DNA of 64,000 nt, taken from assembly GCA_003990705.1 (NCBI GenBank), contig AP018318.1, positions 6,180,001-6,244,000 of the forward strand, written 5' to 3'. The stretch's first letter is position 1; every line of letters begins with the position of its first letter. The stretch comes from Nostoc sp. HK-01 (GTDB taxonomy: Bacteria > Cyanobacteriota > Cyanobacteriia > Cyanobacteriales > Nostocaceae). Both the position numbers and the translations under genes were made by a program. The notes beneath the pieces were generated by a model. That model searched no databases and was not told where the DNA came from. It worked only from the letters and a program-made list of their open reading frames with translations. Of this stretch, positions 54,301 to 63,505 are shown piece after piece.

Positions 54301-56439
54301 AGCTAACAAAGCATCTAAAAGCGATAGAGATTCGGCATAGTTAATTAAAGCTTGATGATTATCTCGATACAGTTGGGCATTTTCTACGGCTAAAGCAGCG
54401 CGATAGGCGATATCTATGGCCAAATTTAAATCAGCTTGATCGTAGCAACGATTGGTATGGGCGATCGCAAAGCTAATACAGCCCAGCACTCGCTGATGGG
54501 CAATTAATGGCACAACCATTGCCGACTTCACCCCCATTTGCCGGACAATTTCTAAATGTTCCTCGTTCTGTGTAGCTTCTATCAACACAGAATCAGATAC
54601 TTCAGCAATTAATTCGGGAATGCCTGTTTGCAGTACTCTAGCGATCGGATGTGTACCTTGAGTATTCGGCACATACTCCTGAAGTTTTTGGGCTAAATCT
54701 GCCTGAGATGGATCTGCATAAGCCAGAGGTAAACGGCGAATTGTCCCCTCGTCCGTGATTATTTCCACACTGCACCAGTCAGCTAGTTGGGGGACAGAAA
54801 TTTTGGCAATTTGCTGTAAAGTCTCCTCATAATCTAATGAAGTAGAAAGTAAACTACTAATTTCTGCAATGTAACGCAGTTGATCTTCCGCTTGCTTGCG
54901 CTCTGTAATATCAATTACAAAAAAAGCGCCTCGTTCTAAAGTTCCTTCATGGCAGCTACCACCGATTAAAACAGGGAAACGGGTACCATCTTTGCGGATA
55001 TATTCTTTCTCAAAGGGAATACACAAGGAATTTTCTTGAAATTGTGCCAGTGCTTGTTCATCCAGTCGTTGATACTCAACAGGTGTTAAATTTCGCCAAT
55101 CAAGTTTTTTGTCAACTAATTCTTGGCGGCTGTAACCTAACATCTTTAACAAAGCTTCATTGGCATCTGTGATTCTGCCATCACCCTCCCAGAAGCCAAT
55201 CCCAATCATATTAGACTCAACCACACTGCGAAACTTGGCTTCGCTTTCTCGCAATGCTTGTTCAGCTTTTTTTACAGCAGTGATATCAACACCAGTGATT
55301 CCCACTCCCAGCAATTTTCCATCTGGTAAACTGACCGGATAGTAACTCACCAAACCATAACGATACACCCCAGATGGATAAGTTTCACCGTTGATTTCTT
55401 GGTTAAGTAATGGCTGTTTGGTTGTGATTAATTCTTGGAAAATCGGCTCTAGTTGCAATGCCCATTCTGGTAGTACTTCTGAGAGTGTACGACCAATATG
55501 TTGATTTTGTGGTACACCGTTAATTGCCGCTAAAGCTTCATTAACATAAACATAGCGCCATTCCGTATCCAGAAAGGCCAGTGCCATTGGGGAACTCATT
55601 AACCAAGCATTCAGTAAAGCTAAAGTTTCATCTTTTTGCTGAAGGGCTTGCTGAAGTTGGCTTTGTAAGTTCGCTTTTTCTAGTTCTGTTTGCTTGCGCT
55701 GGGTAATATTTACGCCTACACAAGTTACACCACCGTCCCCTCCCAGCGGTTCTACAAGCAAGTCGTAATAAAGGACTTTTCCTCGCAGTGTTATGCAAAC
55801 TTCTTCACGAGCCGAAATATTTTGTTCTACAGCCCTCCGTTTAATGGCTGTTAATTGCTGCGCTATGGCAACTGGAAACAGTTCATAATCAGTTTTACCC
55901 AGTAATGCCTCGGCGGTGTCTATACCCTGAAGATTATGAACCCACTGATAACGAAAATCTCGATCTTGCTGAAAAACAACAATATCTGAATTACTTAGGG
56001 CTACCCGAAATCGCTCCTCGCTGACTTTAAATTTCTGGAGATTTATTTCCGCTTTACGTTTAGCGTGCCTTAATTCTTCACAGAGAAAACTAAACAGTAA
56101 TCCCTGTACAGCAAATAAGAGTATCTTTACCCCATTAGATACGCTTAAGCCGAAGGCATAATGTTCAGAAAGAAAAAAGTAATCGCTGACTATGACTGAT
56201 AAAAAGGTTGCCAAAAGTCCTGATTTCATCCCACCGTGCCAAGCACTCACCATCACAGCACCAAAAAATAGCAGGAATGGCGTTCCCTTCATATCTAATA
56301 GAGGGTCAAGTAATAGCATGATTACTAGTGCTGTGGCGACAATTACCACCACAAAGCCATAACGTAGTAACTGCGAATAAGGAATGTAGGGCATGAAAAC
56401 ACTTGCAAACAACCAATACTTGTGGCGAGGGCTATACAT
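51337..56439 (-). CDS. Multi-sensor hybrid histidine kinase
   Basis: The 1700-residue protein begins with a DUF4118 four-helix membrane domain (about residues 17-120). Then come PAS domains at about 138-255, 275-395 and 398-520, GAF at about 540-700, PAS at about 715-835 and 840-960, and GAF domains at about 975-1130 and 1145-1300. A HisKA H-box SHELRTPLNPILGW follows near 1320, a HATPase with GLGLGLAIVRHLVELHGG near 1520, and a receiver domain 1578-1700 with the phospho-acceptor Asp in LLSDIGMP. It senses an unknown signal and is hybrid, so a phosphotransfer partner is likely encoded elsewhere. No response-regulator gene is adjacent. Confidence 0.92.
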   Translation of the reverse strand: MYSPRHKYWLFASVFMPYIPYSQLLRYGFVVVIVATALVIMLLLDPLLDMKGTPFLLFFGAVMVSAWHGGMKSGLLATFLSVIVSDYFFLSEHYAFGLSVSNGVKILLFAVQGLLFSFLCEELRHAKRKAEINLQKFKVSEERFRVALSNSDIVVFQQDRDFRYQWVHNLQGIDTAEALLGKTDYELFPVAIAQQLTAIKRRAVEQNISAREEVCITLRGKVLYYDLLVEPLGGDGGVTCVGVNITQRKQTELEKANLQSQLQQALQQKDETLALLNAWLMSSPMALAFLDTEWRYVYVNEALAAINGVPQNQHIGRTLSEVLPEWALQLEPIFQELITTKQPLLNQEINGETYPSGVYRYGLVSYYPVSLPDGKLLGVGITGVDITAVKKAEQALRESEAKFRSVVESNMIGIGFWEGDGRITDANEALLKMLGYSRQELVDKKLDWRNLTPVEYQRLDEQALAQFQENSLCIPFEKEYIRKDGTRFPVLIGGSCHEGTLERGAFFVIDITERKQAEDQLRYIAEISSLLSTSLDYEETLQQIAKISVPQLADWCSVEIITDEGTIRRLPLAYADPSQADLAQKLQEYVPNTQGTHPIARVLQTGIPELIAEVSDSVLIEATQNEEHLEIVRQMGVKSAMVVPLIAHQRVLGCISFAIAHTNRCYDQADLNLAIDIAYRAALAVENAQLYRDNHQALINYAESLSLLDALLAGAPVAVCFLDRELRYVRINEVLADINGVPIEAHLGRKFGDVFSSMATQFEAQLQQVLETGEPLLNVEISGEIPGKAGIGYWLGNYYPVRNALDETVGIGIMLSDVTATKVAEVALRESESRFRAMFNQAAVGIALVALNGKFLQVNPALCDITGYSQEELIQMSFQDITHPDDLAIDWEQAGRVLTKEISGYSLEKRYIRKDGSVVWVNLTSSAVWDIHGQAKYAVGIIEDISERQAALRDRQQAEIAQTFLVEASSLLAASLDYQVTLNNVASLLVPTLADWCVVDVLGENDVIEQIAMISAHPMQKEILTELRRLYPPKYENNSPFRETLLRRQSVFYPELPDQLLAQMAEDEEHLKLLQSLGMNSLMIIPLHLRGKVFGVISLVRGESSCAYNSADLTLAEDLAHRAATAIDNARLYQKTQQAKQAAELAVNRTVRLQKITAALSEAITPQQVADVVVNQGIAALGASAGSVSLLAEKGSCLKIVQATGYPSSVLEAWESFSVMAAVPLAEAVRTGKPIFIESPAAFAANYPHLAELPSVTGNSAFACIPLILEKQVIGALGLSFSHTQIFSEADQGFMLTLGQQCAQAIARAQLYEAESYARSEAETANRIKDEFLAVLSHELRTPLNPILGWAKLLRTRKNDEATIVRALETIERNAKLQAQLIEDLLDVSRILRGKLSLHIRPVELNSTITAALETVRLAAEAKSIKLQTVLPQHTVEVVGDGDRLQQIVWNLVSNAVKFTPAEGRVEVRLAQVGMEAQIQVIDNGKGITPEFLPYVFEYFRQADGKTTRVFGGLGLGLAIVRHLVELHGGTVLADSPGEGQGAIFTVRLPLHKSAESVSTTNSVQMDLATQDTLLAGVRILFVDDQADVLEFFSFALEQYGAEVTAVSSAAEALEALVKLQPDILLSDIGMPIMDGYMLLRQVRQLPQDKGGEIPAIALTAYAGEIDYKQAMAAGFQRHIPKPVDPLDLAMAIAKLISQK

Positions 56440-56951
56440 ACCCTAAGCTAGTTTACAAGTTTTTATAATTCGTCTTCAGATAGATTCTTTATTAAGATAA
56501 AAAGTATCTTTTGCTAGTGGTAATTTTCTCGATAATATTGTATGTGTATCTCAGGAAAGTTGTAATATTACAAAATTTTATTAATAGTCAGTTATCAATT
56601 TTCAACAAACTAGTTTCTCTATATTTATCTTAAAGCATATAGCAGTTCTATTTAATTTCATAGCTACTAGGAAAGACAGATAATAGTGACGAGTCTAGGT
56701 GTTGGGCAACGTTGCCAATTCCTTGAGTGAAGTTCGTTCATCGGCAGTAGATAATGGCTGGCTATAAAATGCCAGATTTTGCTTTAACCGCCATAAATTT
56801 GGCACTGATTTTCAGTTATCGGCTGTTATCTGATGGCTATTTGCTGAAAAAATCAATCCTATTTTTAGATATTTTTTCCTTTTTTCTGTTCCTTGACTAC
56901 ACAAATAATTTCGCTAATCAAACCAAGATTAGTATGATTAAATATAATGAG
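56440..56951. other. 512-bp intergenic region
   Basis: AT-rich; a 71-codon plus frame at 56754 has no family signature and starts with no ribosome-binding site. Nothing else recognised. Confidence 0.4.
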
Positions 56952-58118
56952 TTAATCAGTATTTCTTAATACAGCGACTAATTTTTCTATCTGCTCTGTT
57001 GTGTGAGTAGCCATCACAGAAATTCTAATGCGACTAGTAGGTACGGTGGGCGGACGAATTGCCGGGGCGAAAATGCCTGCATCTTTGAGGTGTTGACCAA
57101 CCCGGAGTGCATCGCCTGGACTGGGTAATTGAAAACAGAGAATGGGTGATTCTGTAGGCAGCAATTTGAGGTGAGGTAGCTGCTGTTGCATTAAATTTTT
57201 CAAGTATTCTACATTACGCCACAATTGAATCCGCCTTTGAGGTTCTTGCTGAACAACTTGAATTGCGGTTAAGGCTGCTGCTGTATCCGCAGGTGAAAGT
57301 CCGGTGGTGTAAATCCAAGTTGGGGCGCGATTGCGTAAAAAATCAATCAGATTGGCACTTCCAGCGACATAACCGCCTAAACTACCTAAAGCTTTGCTCA
57401 AAGTCCCAATTTGAATTAATGGTTTACCAGTACAGCCAAAATGTTCCACACAGCCAGCGCCAGTTTTGCCTATTACCCCAGTGGCATGAGCTTCATCAAC
57501 TAGCAGCATACAGTTAAATTCTGCGGACATTTCTAACAATGCTGGTAATGGACATAAGTCGCCATCCATGCTAAAGACGCTATCGGTAATAATTAGACAA
57601 CGGCGGTAGTTTTGTCGCTGTTGGCTGAGTTGAGTTTGTAAAGCCACAACATCACAGTGGGGATATTCTATGATGGCAGCACCACTGAGAACTGCACCAT
57701 TTTTCAGACTGGAATGATTGTATTGGTCAGAAAGAATTAAATCGCGTTTACCAACGACAGATGCGATCGCTCCTAAGTTTGCCAGATATCCTGAACTAAA
57801 GACAATAGCATCTTCTGTTTGTTTGAGGGATGCGATCGCCATTTCTAGTTCTCGATGTAATTCTCGATGTCCACTAAGTAATCGAGAACCAGTGCTACCA
57901 GTACCCAATTCATAAATAGCAGTTGTAGCAGCAGCAATTAACCTTTCATCTCCAGCTAATCCCAAATAATCGTTACTGGCAAAATTAATTACCTCTCGCC
58001 CCGCCAAAACCACAGTTGCACCAGGGCGATCGCTTAATGTCTGTACTGAACGATACCAGTCTGCCCGCTGAATGGTTACTAATGATTGTTCTATCCAAGC
58101 ATAAGGGTCTGTGGTCAT
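56952..58118 (-). CDS. bioF: 8-Amino-7-oxononanoate synthase
   Basis: The 388-residue PLP enzyme condenses pimeloyl-CoA/ACP with alanine, the first step of the biotin ring pathway. [10 protein letters not shown] is near residue 50, [13 protein letters not shown] near 78, [11 protein letters not shown] near 205 and the PLP lysine is in [11 protein letters not shown] near 245. The pathway end enzyme bioB lies 38 kb away. Confidence 0.93.
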   Translation of the reverse strand: MTTDPYAWIEQSLVTIQRADWYRSVQTLSDRPGATVVLAGREVINFASNDYLGLAGDERLIAAATTAIYELGTGSTGSRLLSGHRELHRELEMAIASLKQTEDAIVFSSGYLANLGAIASVVGKRDLILSDQYNHSSLKNGAVLSGAAIIEYPHCDVVALQTQLSQQRQNYRRCLIITDSVFSMDGDLCPLPALLEMSAEFNCMLLVDEAHATGVIGKTGAGCVEHFGCTGKPLIQIGTLSKALGSLGGYVAGSANLIDFLRNRAPTWIYTTGLSPADTAAALTAIQVVQQEPQRRIQLWRNVEYLKNLMQQQLPHLKLLPTESPILCFQLPSPGDALRVGQHLKDAGIFAPAIRPPTVPTSRIRISVMATHTTEQIEKLVAVLRNTD

Positions 58119-58192
58119 AGTTTCTCAGAATCAGAACTTTAAAGTATGAAAGCTCAAATTTCATACTTCATACTTTACCCTTCATACTTTTA

Positions 58193-59230
58193 CTACAGTG
58201 CTTCAGGTGGGGCAATATCTGAGCCTATACGAATTCCGTTACTAGTGGACTGGATACCTGGTTTCACATTTGTTTCCAAAGTTTGGGTTGATTGGGAAAT
58301 CGGCGAAGACGGAGTGATATCTGGATTAACAGTTGTGTCAATTTTTCCTGGCTGAGACACGACAGATAATCCTCCCACAGTTCCAGCCACTAGTGCTGTA
58401 TAGCCTAAATACAAATGTATAGGTCGTACTTCTAAACCCGATTTTGGCGAATTATGTTTCGGCTGAGACCAAGAAGGTATAACGGATGGTACGGTGTTAA
58501 CCATAGGTAAAGTATTCGCTAAACTTGTGCCATTTAGCCCTAAAGCGTTACCCATCACTCGGATAAAGCCTCTCACTAAAATATCCTCTGGTAGTAAATT
58601 TAAGTCGCCATTTTCTACTGCTTCCATTTGATGGATTGGTAGGTGAGTAAAGAGACTCAAATCCCGCAAACGAAAACCTTTGGCTTCACGGGCTTGACGC
58701 AGTTGTTGACCAATTTGACCCATAATGGCTAAACGTTGTTCTGCTAACTTTTGCTTGGCTAGTTCTGCATTAGCAGTTTTTTGATTGGGTTTTAGCCAGT
58801 TCATTAGTGTTGGAAAAGGATGTTTATTAGCTGAACTGTCTAGATTATTTATCGATTTATTGCTGACATCTTCAATTACCAAAGATGTTGATGATGAATC
58901 TGTTAGATGATTAGTATTCAGGTTAGTTTTGACATCGCTAGAGGGCGCTAATTCTGTATCTGTCTGTTGGTTGCTATTGGAAATTTTGGCATGATTGGCA
59001 AATTGCTGAAATGCTACACCAATCGCTTCTCTACCTACAGCTTTCAACAAAGTTTTAGCTTCTTCGGAAGAATCAAGTAACTTTTGGAATGTCGCTATAG
59101 CTTGGCGATAAACCTTACTGCGATGGAGTTCTGCCTCAATTCCCCCCAAGAGCGATCGCAGTTCCTCTTGGGAAATTTCCATAGCAGGATTTCCCAGAAT
59201 TTTGAATAAATATGCAGGTGTATTAGCCAT
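58193..59230 (-). CDS. RodZ-like HTH protein with C-terminal membrane anchor
   Basis: The 345-residue protein has a helical N-terminal domain (residues 1-85), a Ser/Asn-rich linker and an HTH_25 domain at about 178-240 (GQQLRQAREAKGFRLRDLS, then NGDLNLLPEDILVRGFIRVM). One transmembrane helix follows near 275-295, with a short periplasmic tail. It resembles RodZ-type proteins but with an extra N-terminal domain. Possibly a cell-shape or envelope regulator. Confidence 0.8.
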   Translation of the reverse strand: MANTPAYLFKILGNPAMEISQEELRSLLGGIEAELHRSKVYRQAIATFQKLLDSSEEAKTLLKAVGREAIGVAFQQFANHAKISNSNQQTDTELAPSSDVKTNLNTNHLTDSSSTSLVIEDVSNKSINNLDSSANKHPFPTLMNWLKPNQKTANAELAKQKLAEQRLAIMGQIGQQLRQAREAKGFRLRDLSLFTHLPIHQMEAVENGDLNLLPEDILVRGFIRVMGNALGLNGTSLANTLPMVNTVPSVIPSWSQPKHNSPKSGLEVRPIHLYLGYTALVAGTVGGLSVVSQPGKIDTTVNPDITPSSPISQSTQTLETNVKPGIQSTSNGIRIGSDIAPPEAL

Positions 59231-59435
59231 GATAGAATTTGCTCCTCATACTGCAATATAGCTGTATAAATTCTCCTTTGAGGAAAATCTTATATCCGGA
59301 TATTTATGTATGAAACTAGCTAATTTTTGGTTGTGATGATGTTAGGGTTGAGAGGTGTAAAGGAAAGAATTCACAACTCAGTAATCATACAGAAAAATTC
59401 TGGCTAATCCCTAACATCTCTGCGTTTATTTAGAG

Positions 59436-60338
59436 TTAAATATGAGAATTATTACGTAACTGAACTTTTTGAATAAATGACTGTACCCATTGCAGATATT
59501 TGCCACCAGAGACTACAGCTACATCGTTATGTTCTGCACCGGGAACTAAAATTAACTGCTTTGGTTCAGGCGCAGCATCATACAGTTTTTGACTCATCAA
59601 AGACGGGACAGTAGAATCACCAGTTCCGTGAATAAATAAAACGGGCATTTGTAACTGTGATACTTTTTTAATAGATTCAAAGCGCTGTGTCAGGATTAAA
59701 TTAATGGGGAATATCGCAAACCATTTCCGAGTCGATACCATATCGTACAGAGATGTAAACGAGCTTTCTACAATCAACCCAGCGGCTTGAGGGTGTTTAA
59801 CTGCCAAATCAATAGCGATCGCACCGCCTAAAGAATGACCATAAATAAAAATTTGCTGGGGTGGAATCTGCTGTTGCTGCGTCAGATATTGCCAAGCTGT
59901 AGCAGCATCTTGATAGACTCTCATTTCATTAGGAAAATCGCCTTGACTGCGACCATATCCCCGATAATCAATCAGCAGCACCGAAAATCCTAGTTGATAA
60001 AATCGATGGGTATGAGCTATATTTGCGCCAATATTAATGCCATTCCCGTGCAGATATAACAACACCTTGGCATCAGGCTGATTAGCTTTAATCCACCAAC
60101 CGTGGATTTTTTCCACCTTTCCCAAGCTAGTTTTTACAGGTAGCCAAACTTCTTGATAAGGCAGATTGAATAACTCTGGTGTCTTTTCGATGACACGGGA
60201 GGGAAAAAAGATGAACTTAGGTTGCTGGACAAAGAGAAATATACAGATGCTACAGTAAGCGATCGCTACAATTATTCCAACAACAAGTAGCCGCCTAAAC
60301 CCTAATAACAATAACAATTGCTGCTTGTGGATTTTCAT
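59436..60338 (-). CDS. BEM46-like alpha/beta hydrolase
   Basis: The 300-residue membrane-anchored hydrolase (helix at about 15-35) has the nucleophile elbow YGHSLGGA, an HG motif LYLHGNGINIG, the acid region HGTGDSTVP and the His in PGAEHNDV, so a complete Ser-Asp-His triad. Esterase or lipase-like activity is likely; substrate unknown. It sits between two HTH_25 genes. Confidence 0.9.
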   Translation of the reverse strand: MKIHKQQLLLLLGFRRLLVVGIIVAIAYCSICIFLFVQQPKFIFFPSRVIEKTPELFNLPYQEVWLPVKTSLGKVEKIHGWWIKANQPDAKVLLYLHGNGINIGANIAHTHRFYQLGFSVLLIDYRGYGRSQGDFPNEMRVYQDAATAWQYLTQQQQIPPQQIFIYGHSLGGAIAIDLAVKHPQAAGLIVESSFTSLYDMVSTRKWFAIFPINLILTQRFESIKKVSQLQMPVLFIHGTGDSTVPSLMSQKLYDAAPEPKQLILVPGAEHNDVAVVSGGKYLQWVQSFIQKVQLRNNSHI

Positions 60339-60587
60339 GTGGGCAATTTTATACTTTAAAGAATCCTTGTATAGCAGTTTTTGCTTTTTTCGTATAGGGG
60401 CAAAAGCAATTTTAGATTGACCTCCTGAATTTATCTGGAGGCTGATTGAGCATCTTCACATGCAAATAAATAACTTAAAAGTTTAATATATTGTTTGCCA
60501 ATTAGAATTAAAATAGTCAAAAAATTGGTATTAATTTAGTAATTCCTCTGTTAAATAGTAAACATGAGTCAATTTTAGGAGAAGATT

Positions 60588-61451
60588 GTGAGCCTCTTAC
60601 AAGAAAATCAAAAAGAACAGTTGCAAGAAATAAGTAATACTTTAAGACAAGTAAGACAAGAAAAATCTATCCAACTCGAAGAGATAGCACTAAAGACAAA
60701 TATTCGACTTGCTTGCTTAAAAGCTTTAGATGCTGGTAAATTCGATGAATTACCTGAACCTGTATATATTCAAGGATTTATCCGTCGTTATGCAGATGTT
60801 ATCGGATTAGATGGTGCTGCTTTGTCCAAAACTTTTTCAACTGAAGTTAATCCTCTAGCACTTGATAAGAAGTTTAGTCAAAACGTAGAGAAAAACTCAA
60901 AATTTTCTTTACCGCTGTTTATTCCTTACTTAGTCTTGTTATTAGTTGCGGCTGCTGGGCTTATGTATGTACTTAATCCCCAATTTTCGGCAGAATCTCT
61001 AGTAAAAAAATTCAACTTTGGCACACCCAAAAAACAAACAACCGCAGCATTATCTACACCTGCATCATTACCAACAGAGCAATCTTATCCATCTGCCAAT
61101 CAGACACCAACCTCAATATCTGCTCAAAATCCCCCAACTCCGTTACCTGTCATCGCATCACCCAAAGACAGCCTGAGTCAACCTGTAGCCGTCACCTTAG
61201 AGCTTCAAGGTAAATCGTGGTTACAAGTCAAAGTTGACGGCAAAACTGAATTTGTGGGGAACTTAAAAAAGGGAGTGCGTAAAACCTGGACAGCAAAAAA
61301 ACAGTTGACTGTTCGTTCTGGGAATGCGGGTGTTGTCTTAGTTTCTGTAAATAATCAACCAGCAACACCCCTAGGAACTCTGGGTAAAATCAAAGAAGTC
61401 ACATTCACTCCAGAAGTAAACAGTCAAGGATCAAAGATCAATGGTCAATAG
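60588..61451 (+). CDS. RodZ-like HTH protein (HTH_25, transmembrane, DUF4115)
   Basis: The 287-residue protein starts at GTG 60588, with AGGAG nine bases upstream. An HTH_25 domain lies at about 12-75 (LRQVRQEKSIQLEEIALKT, then LPEPVYIQGFIRRYADVIGL), a transmembrane helix at about 105-127, a Pro/Ser/Thr-rich linker, and a DUF4115 beta domain at about 200-275 (SWLQVKVDGKTEFVGNLKKG). This is the RodZ architecture, linking cytoskeleton to envelope. Confidence 0.88.
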   Translation: MSLLQENQKEQLQEISNTLRQVRQEKSIQLEEIALKTNIRLACLKALDAGKFDELPEPVYIQGFIRRYADVIGLDGAALSKTFSTEVNPLALDKKFSQNVEKNSKFSLPLFIPYLVLLLVAAAGLMYVLNPQFSAESLVKKFNFGTPKKQTTAALSTPASLPTEQSYPSANQTPTSISAQNPPTPLPVIASPKDSLSQPVAVTLELQGKSWLQVKVDGKTEFVGNLKKGVRKTWTAKKQLTVRSGNAGVVLVSVNNQPATPLGTLGKIKEVTFTPEVNSQGSKINGQ

Positions 61452-61533
61452 TCAATGGTCATTTGTCTTTTGTAATTCTCCTACGGTACTCAGCACGGGC
61501 TGAACGCCCCGCTACCACTAACAGCACTCAGTA
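61440..61533. repeat. Heptamer repeats and GTACTCAGCAC/AGCACTCAGTAC element
   Basis: GGTCAATAGTCAATGGTCATTT heptamers are followed by TACTCAGCACGGGCTGAACGC, which lies opposite AACAGCACTCAGTACT, between two converging genes. It may act as a bidirectional stop. Confidence 0.55.
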
Positions 61534-62991
61534 CTATAGTTCCGGTTGACGTAGATGCCAAGTAGTTGATTGTTCATAAGCGTAAGCTACTTGAAGAATT
61601 TGGTCTTCTCTGAGGACATTACCAATTACTTGCAAGCCAATGGGTAAGCCATTGTCATCAAAACCACAGGGTACATTTATCCCAGGTAAACCAGCAAGAT
61701 TGACGGGAATCGTCATCAGGTCATTTAAGTACATACTCAAGGGATCTGTGGTTTTTTCCCCGGCTTTAAATGCTGTAGTGGGTGCGGTAGGAGTAACTAA
61801 CACATCAACTTTTTTAAACGCATTTTCAAAGTCTTGCTTAATGAGGGTGCGGACTTTTTGAGCTTTGAGATAGTAAGCATCATAATACCCAGCAGATAGG
61901 GCATAAGTGCCAATCATAATCCGGCGTTTGACTTCTGTACCAAAACCACTTGCACGGGTACGAGTGTACATAGACAGCAAATTATCTGCATCTGGTGTAC
62001 GCAAGCCATATTTCACGCCATCGTAACGAGCGAGGTTGGCTGACGCTTCAGATGGGGCAATTATGTAGTAGCTAGGTAAGCCATAACGGAAACGCGGACA
62101 AGAAATTATATGAATTTCTGCTCCCAACATTTGTAATTGATCGATGGCTTTAGTCACAGCCGCCTCTACAACTGAGTCTAAGCCTTCACCAAAAGTTTCT
62201 GTAATTACCCCAATTCGCACCTTTCGTCTAGCTTTGAGGTCTGGTTTCAGGGTAGCAGCATAGTCAGGAATTTCTACTTTTAGGCTGGTGGAATCTTTGG
62301 CATCATAACCTGCGATCGCTCTGAGCAAAATTGCTGTATCTTCAACAGAGCGTCCAAAGGGGCCAATTTGATCCAACGATGAAGCGTAAGCCACCAAACC
62401 GTAACGAGAAACTAGCCCGTAGGTGGGTTTCATCCCAACTACGCCACAAAAAGATGCAGGTTGGCGAATGGAACCACCAGTATCAGAACCAAGGGAAACA
62501 ACACATTCTCCCCCAGCGACTGCTGCGGCTGAACCTCCAGAAGAACCACCAGGAACCCGTGTTAAATCCCACGGATTTGCTGTGACTTGGTAGGCAGAAT
62601 TTTCTGTGGAACTACCCATCGCAAATTCATCTAAATTGGTTTTACCAACCATCACAGCCCCAGCATCTAGCAGTTTTTGTGTCACTGTTGATTCATAGGG
62701 TGGCACAAAATTTTCTAAAATCCGAGAAGCACAGGTGGTGGGAATTCCCTTGGTACACATATTATCTTTGATGCCAATAGGAATCCCTGCTAGGGGGCTA
62801 ATTGCTTCACCAGCAGCGATTTTGGCATCTACAGCACGAGCTTGATCTAACGCCTGTTGTGCCGTTATGTGCAGGAAACTGTGCAGTTTCGGCTCTAATG
62901 CTTGAATTTTGTCCAAAGCTTCTTGGGTAATTTCAACGGCAGAACGTTCTTTTTTAATTAGCTGTTCGTGCAACTCGCGTATGGATGCCAT
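61534..62991 (-). CDS. gatA: Aspartyl/glutamyl-tRNA amidotransferase subunit A
   Basis: The 485-residue amidase has the Ser-cisSer-Lys triad in [10 protein letters not shown] (Lys), [14 protein letters not shown] and [16 protein letters not shown]. It releases ammonia from glutamine for the GatCAB transamidation of Glu-tRNA-Gln (and possibly Asp-tRNA-Asn), the only route to Gln-tRNA-Gln in cyanobacteria. gatB and gatC are not in the window. Confidence 0.96.
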   Translation of the reverse strand: MASIRELHEQLIKKERSAVEITQEALDKIQALEPKLHSFLHITAQQALDQARAVDAKIAAGEAISPLAGIPIGIKDNMCTKGIPTTCASRILENFVPPYESTVTQKLLDAGAVMVGKTNLDEFAMGSSTENSAYQVTANPWDLTRVPGGSSGGSAAAVAGGECVVSLGSDTGGSIRQPASFCGVVGMKPTYGLVSRYGLVAYASSLDQIGPFGRSVEDTAILLRAIAGYDAKDSTSLKVEIPDYAATLKPDLKARRKVRIGVITETFGEGLDSVVEAAVTKAIDQLQMLGAEIHIISCPRFRYGLPSYYIIAPSEASANLARYDGVKYGLRTPDADNLLSMYTRTRASGFGTEVKRRIMIGTYALSAGYYDAYYLKAQKVRTLIKQDFENAFKKVDVLVTPTAPTTAFKAGEKTTDPLSMYLNDLMTIPVNLAGLPGINVPCGFDDNGLPIGLQVIGNVLREDQILQVAYAYEQSTTWHLRQPEL

Positions 62992-63397
62992 GACTGCTCT
63001 CTTGGTAACTCAAGTCATTGATTTTAGTACATATTGCGGGCTATTAGGAAAGTCTGAAGTCTGAAGAGTAAAGTCTGAACTGGAGAAATACGCGATTATC
63101 TCCCAACCCGCCAGCGTGAATTTTGTTGGTATAGCCTCAGACTTCAGTTTTAAGGGCTATTTGCTTCATACTTCAGACTTGATACTTCATCTTTCCCAAA
63201 ACAGCAAATATATACTTGATAACCGCATGTTTGCAAATTATAAAATTTAGACTATTAACTTAGCTATAAATTTCAGTTATTGTCGTGTAAGAGGATAGTA
63301 GTGCAACTTAGGCAAGTAAACTTTTAAGTCTAGCTATTGATTGCTAATTCAAGCAATATTATGCAATTTTATTAATTTTGTTGCGAGGGAAAGGAAG
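62992..63397. other. 406-bp region with TCTGAAG heptamers, upstream of dnaE-C
   Basis: Direct and inverted copies of AAGTCTG/CAGACTT occur at about 63048-63080 and 63140-63190, the same repeat class as elsewhere. The dnaE-C promoter should lie here; GAGGGAAAGGAAG before the ATG at 63398 is its ribosome-binding site. Confidence 0.5.
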
Positions 63398-63505
63398 ATG
63401 GTCAAAATAATTACTCGTAAATATATTGGTCAAGCAAATGTCTATGATATTGGCGTAGAGCAAGACCATAATTTTGTCATTGAAAATCGTTTAATAGCAT
63501 CTAAT
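63398..63505 (+). other. C-intein coding segment (DnaE split intein, 36 aa)
   Basis: The segment encodes [19 protein letters not shown], then VEQDHNF and ends NRLIASN, followed by the +1 Cys. Block F (VYDIGV...DHNF) and the block G Asn36 are intact. Compared with the well-known Nostoc punctiforme C-intein, the loop reads EQD in place of ERD and NR in place of NG before LIASN. Confidence 0.93.

Noticed and set aside
56754-56969. 71-codon plus-strand frame beside bioF
   Set aside because: No ribosome-binding site, overlaps the end of bioF, composition like chance translation of AT-rich DNA.
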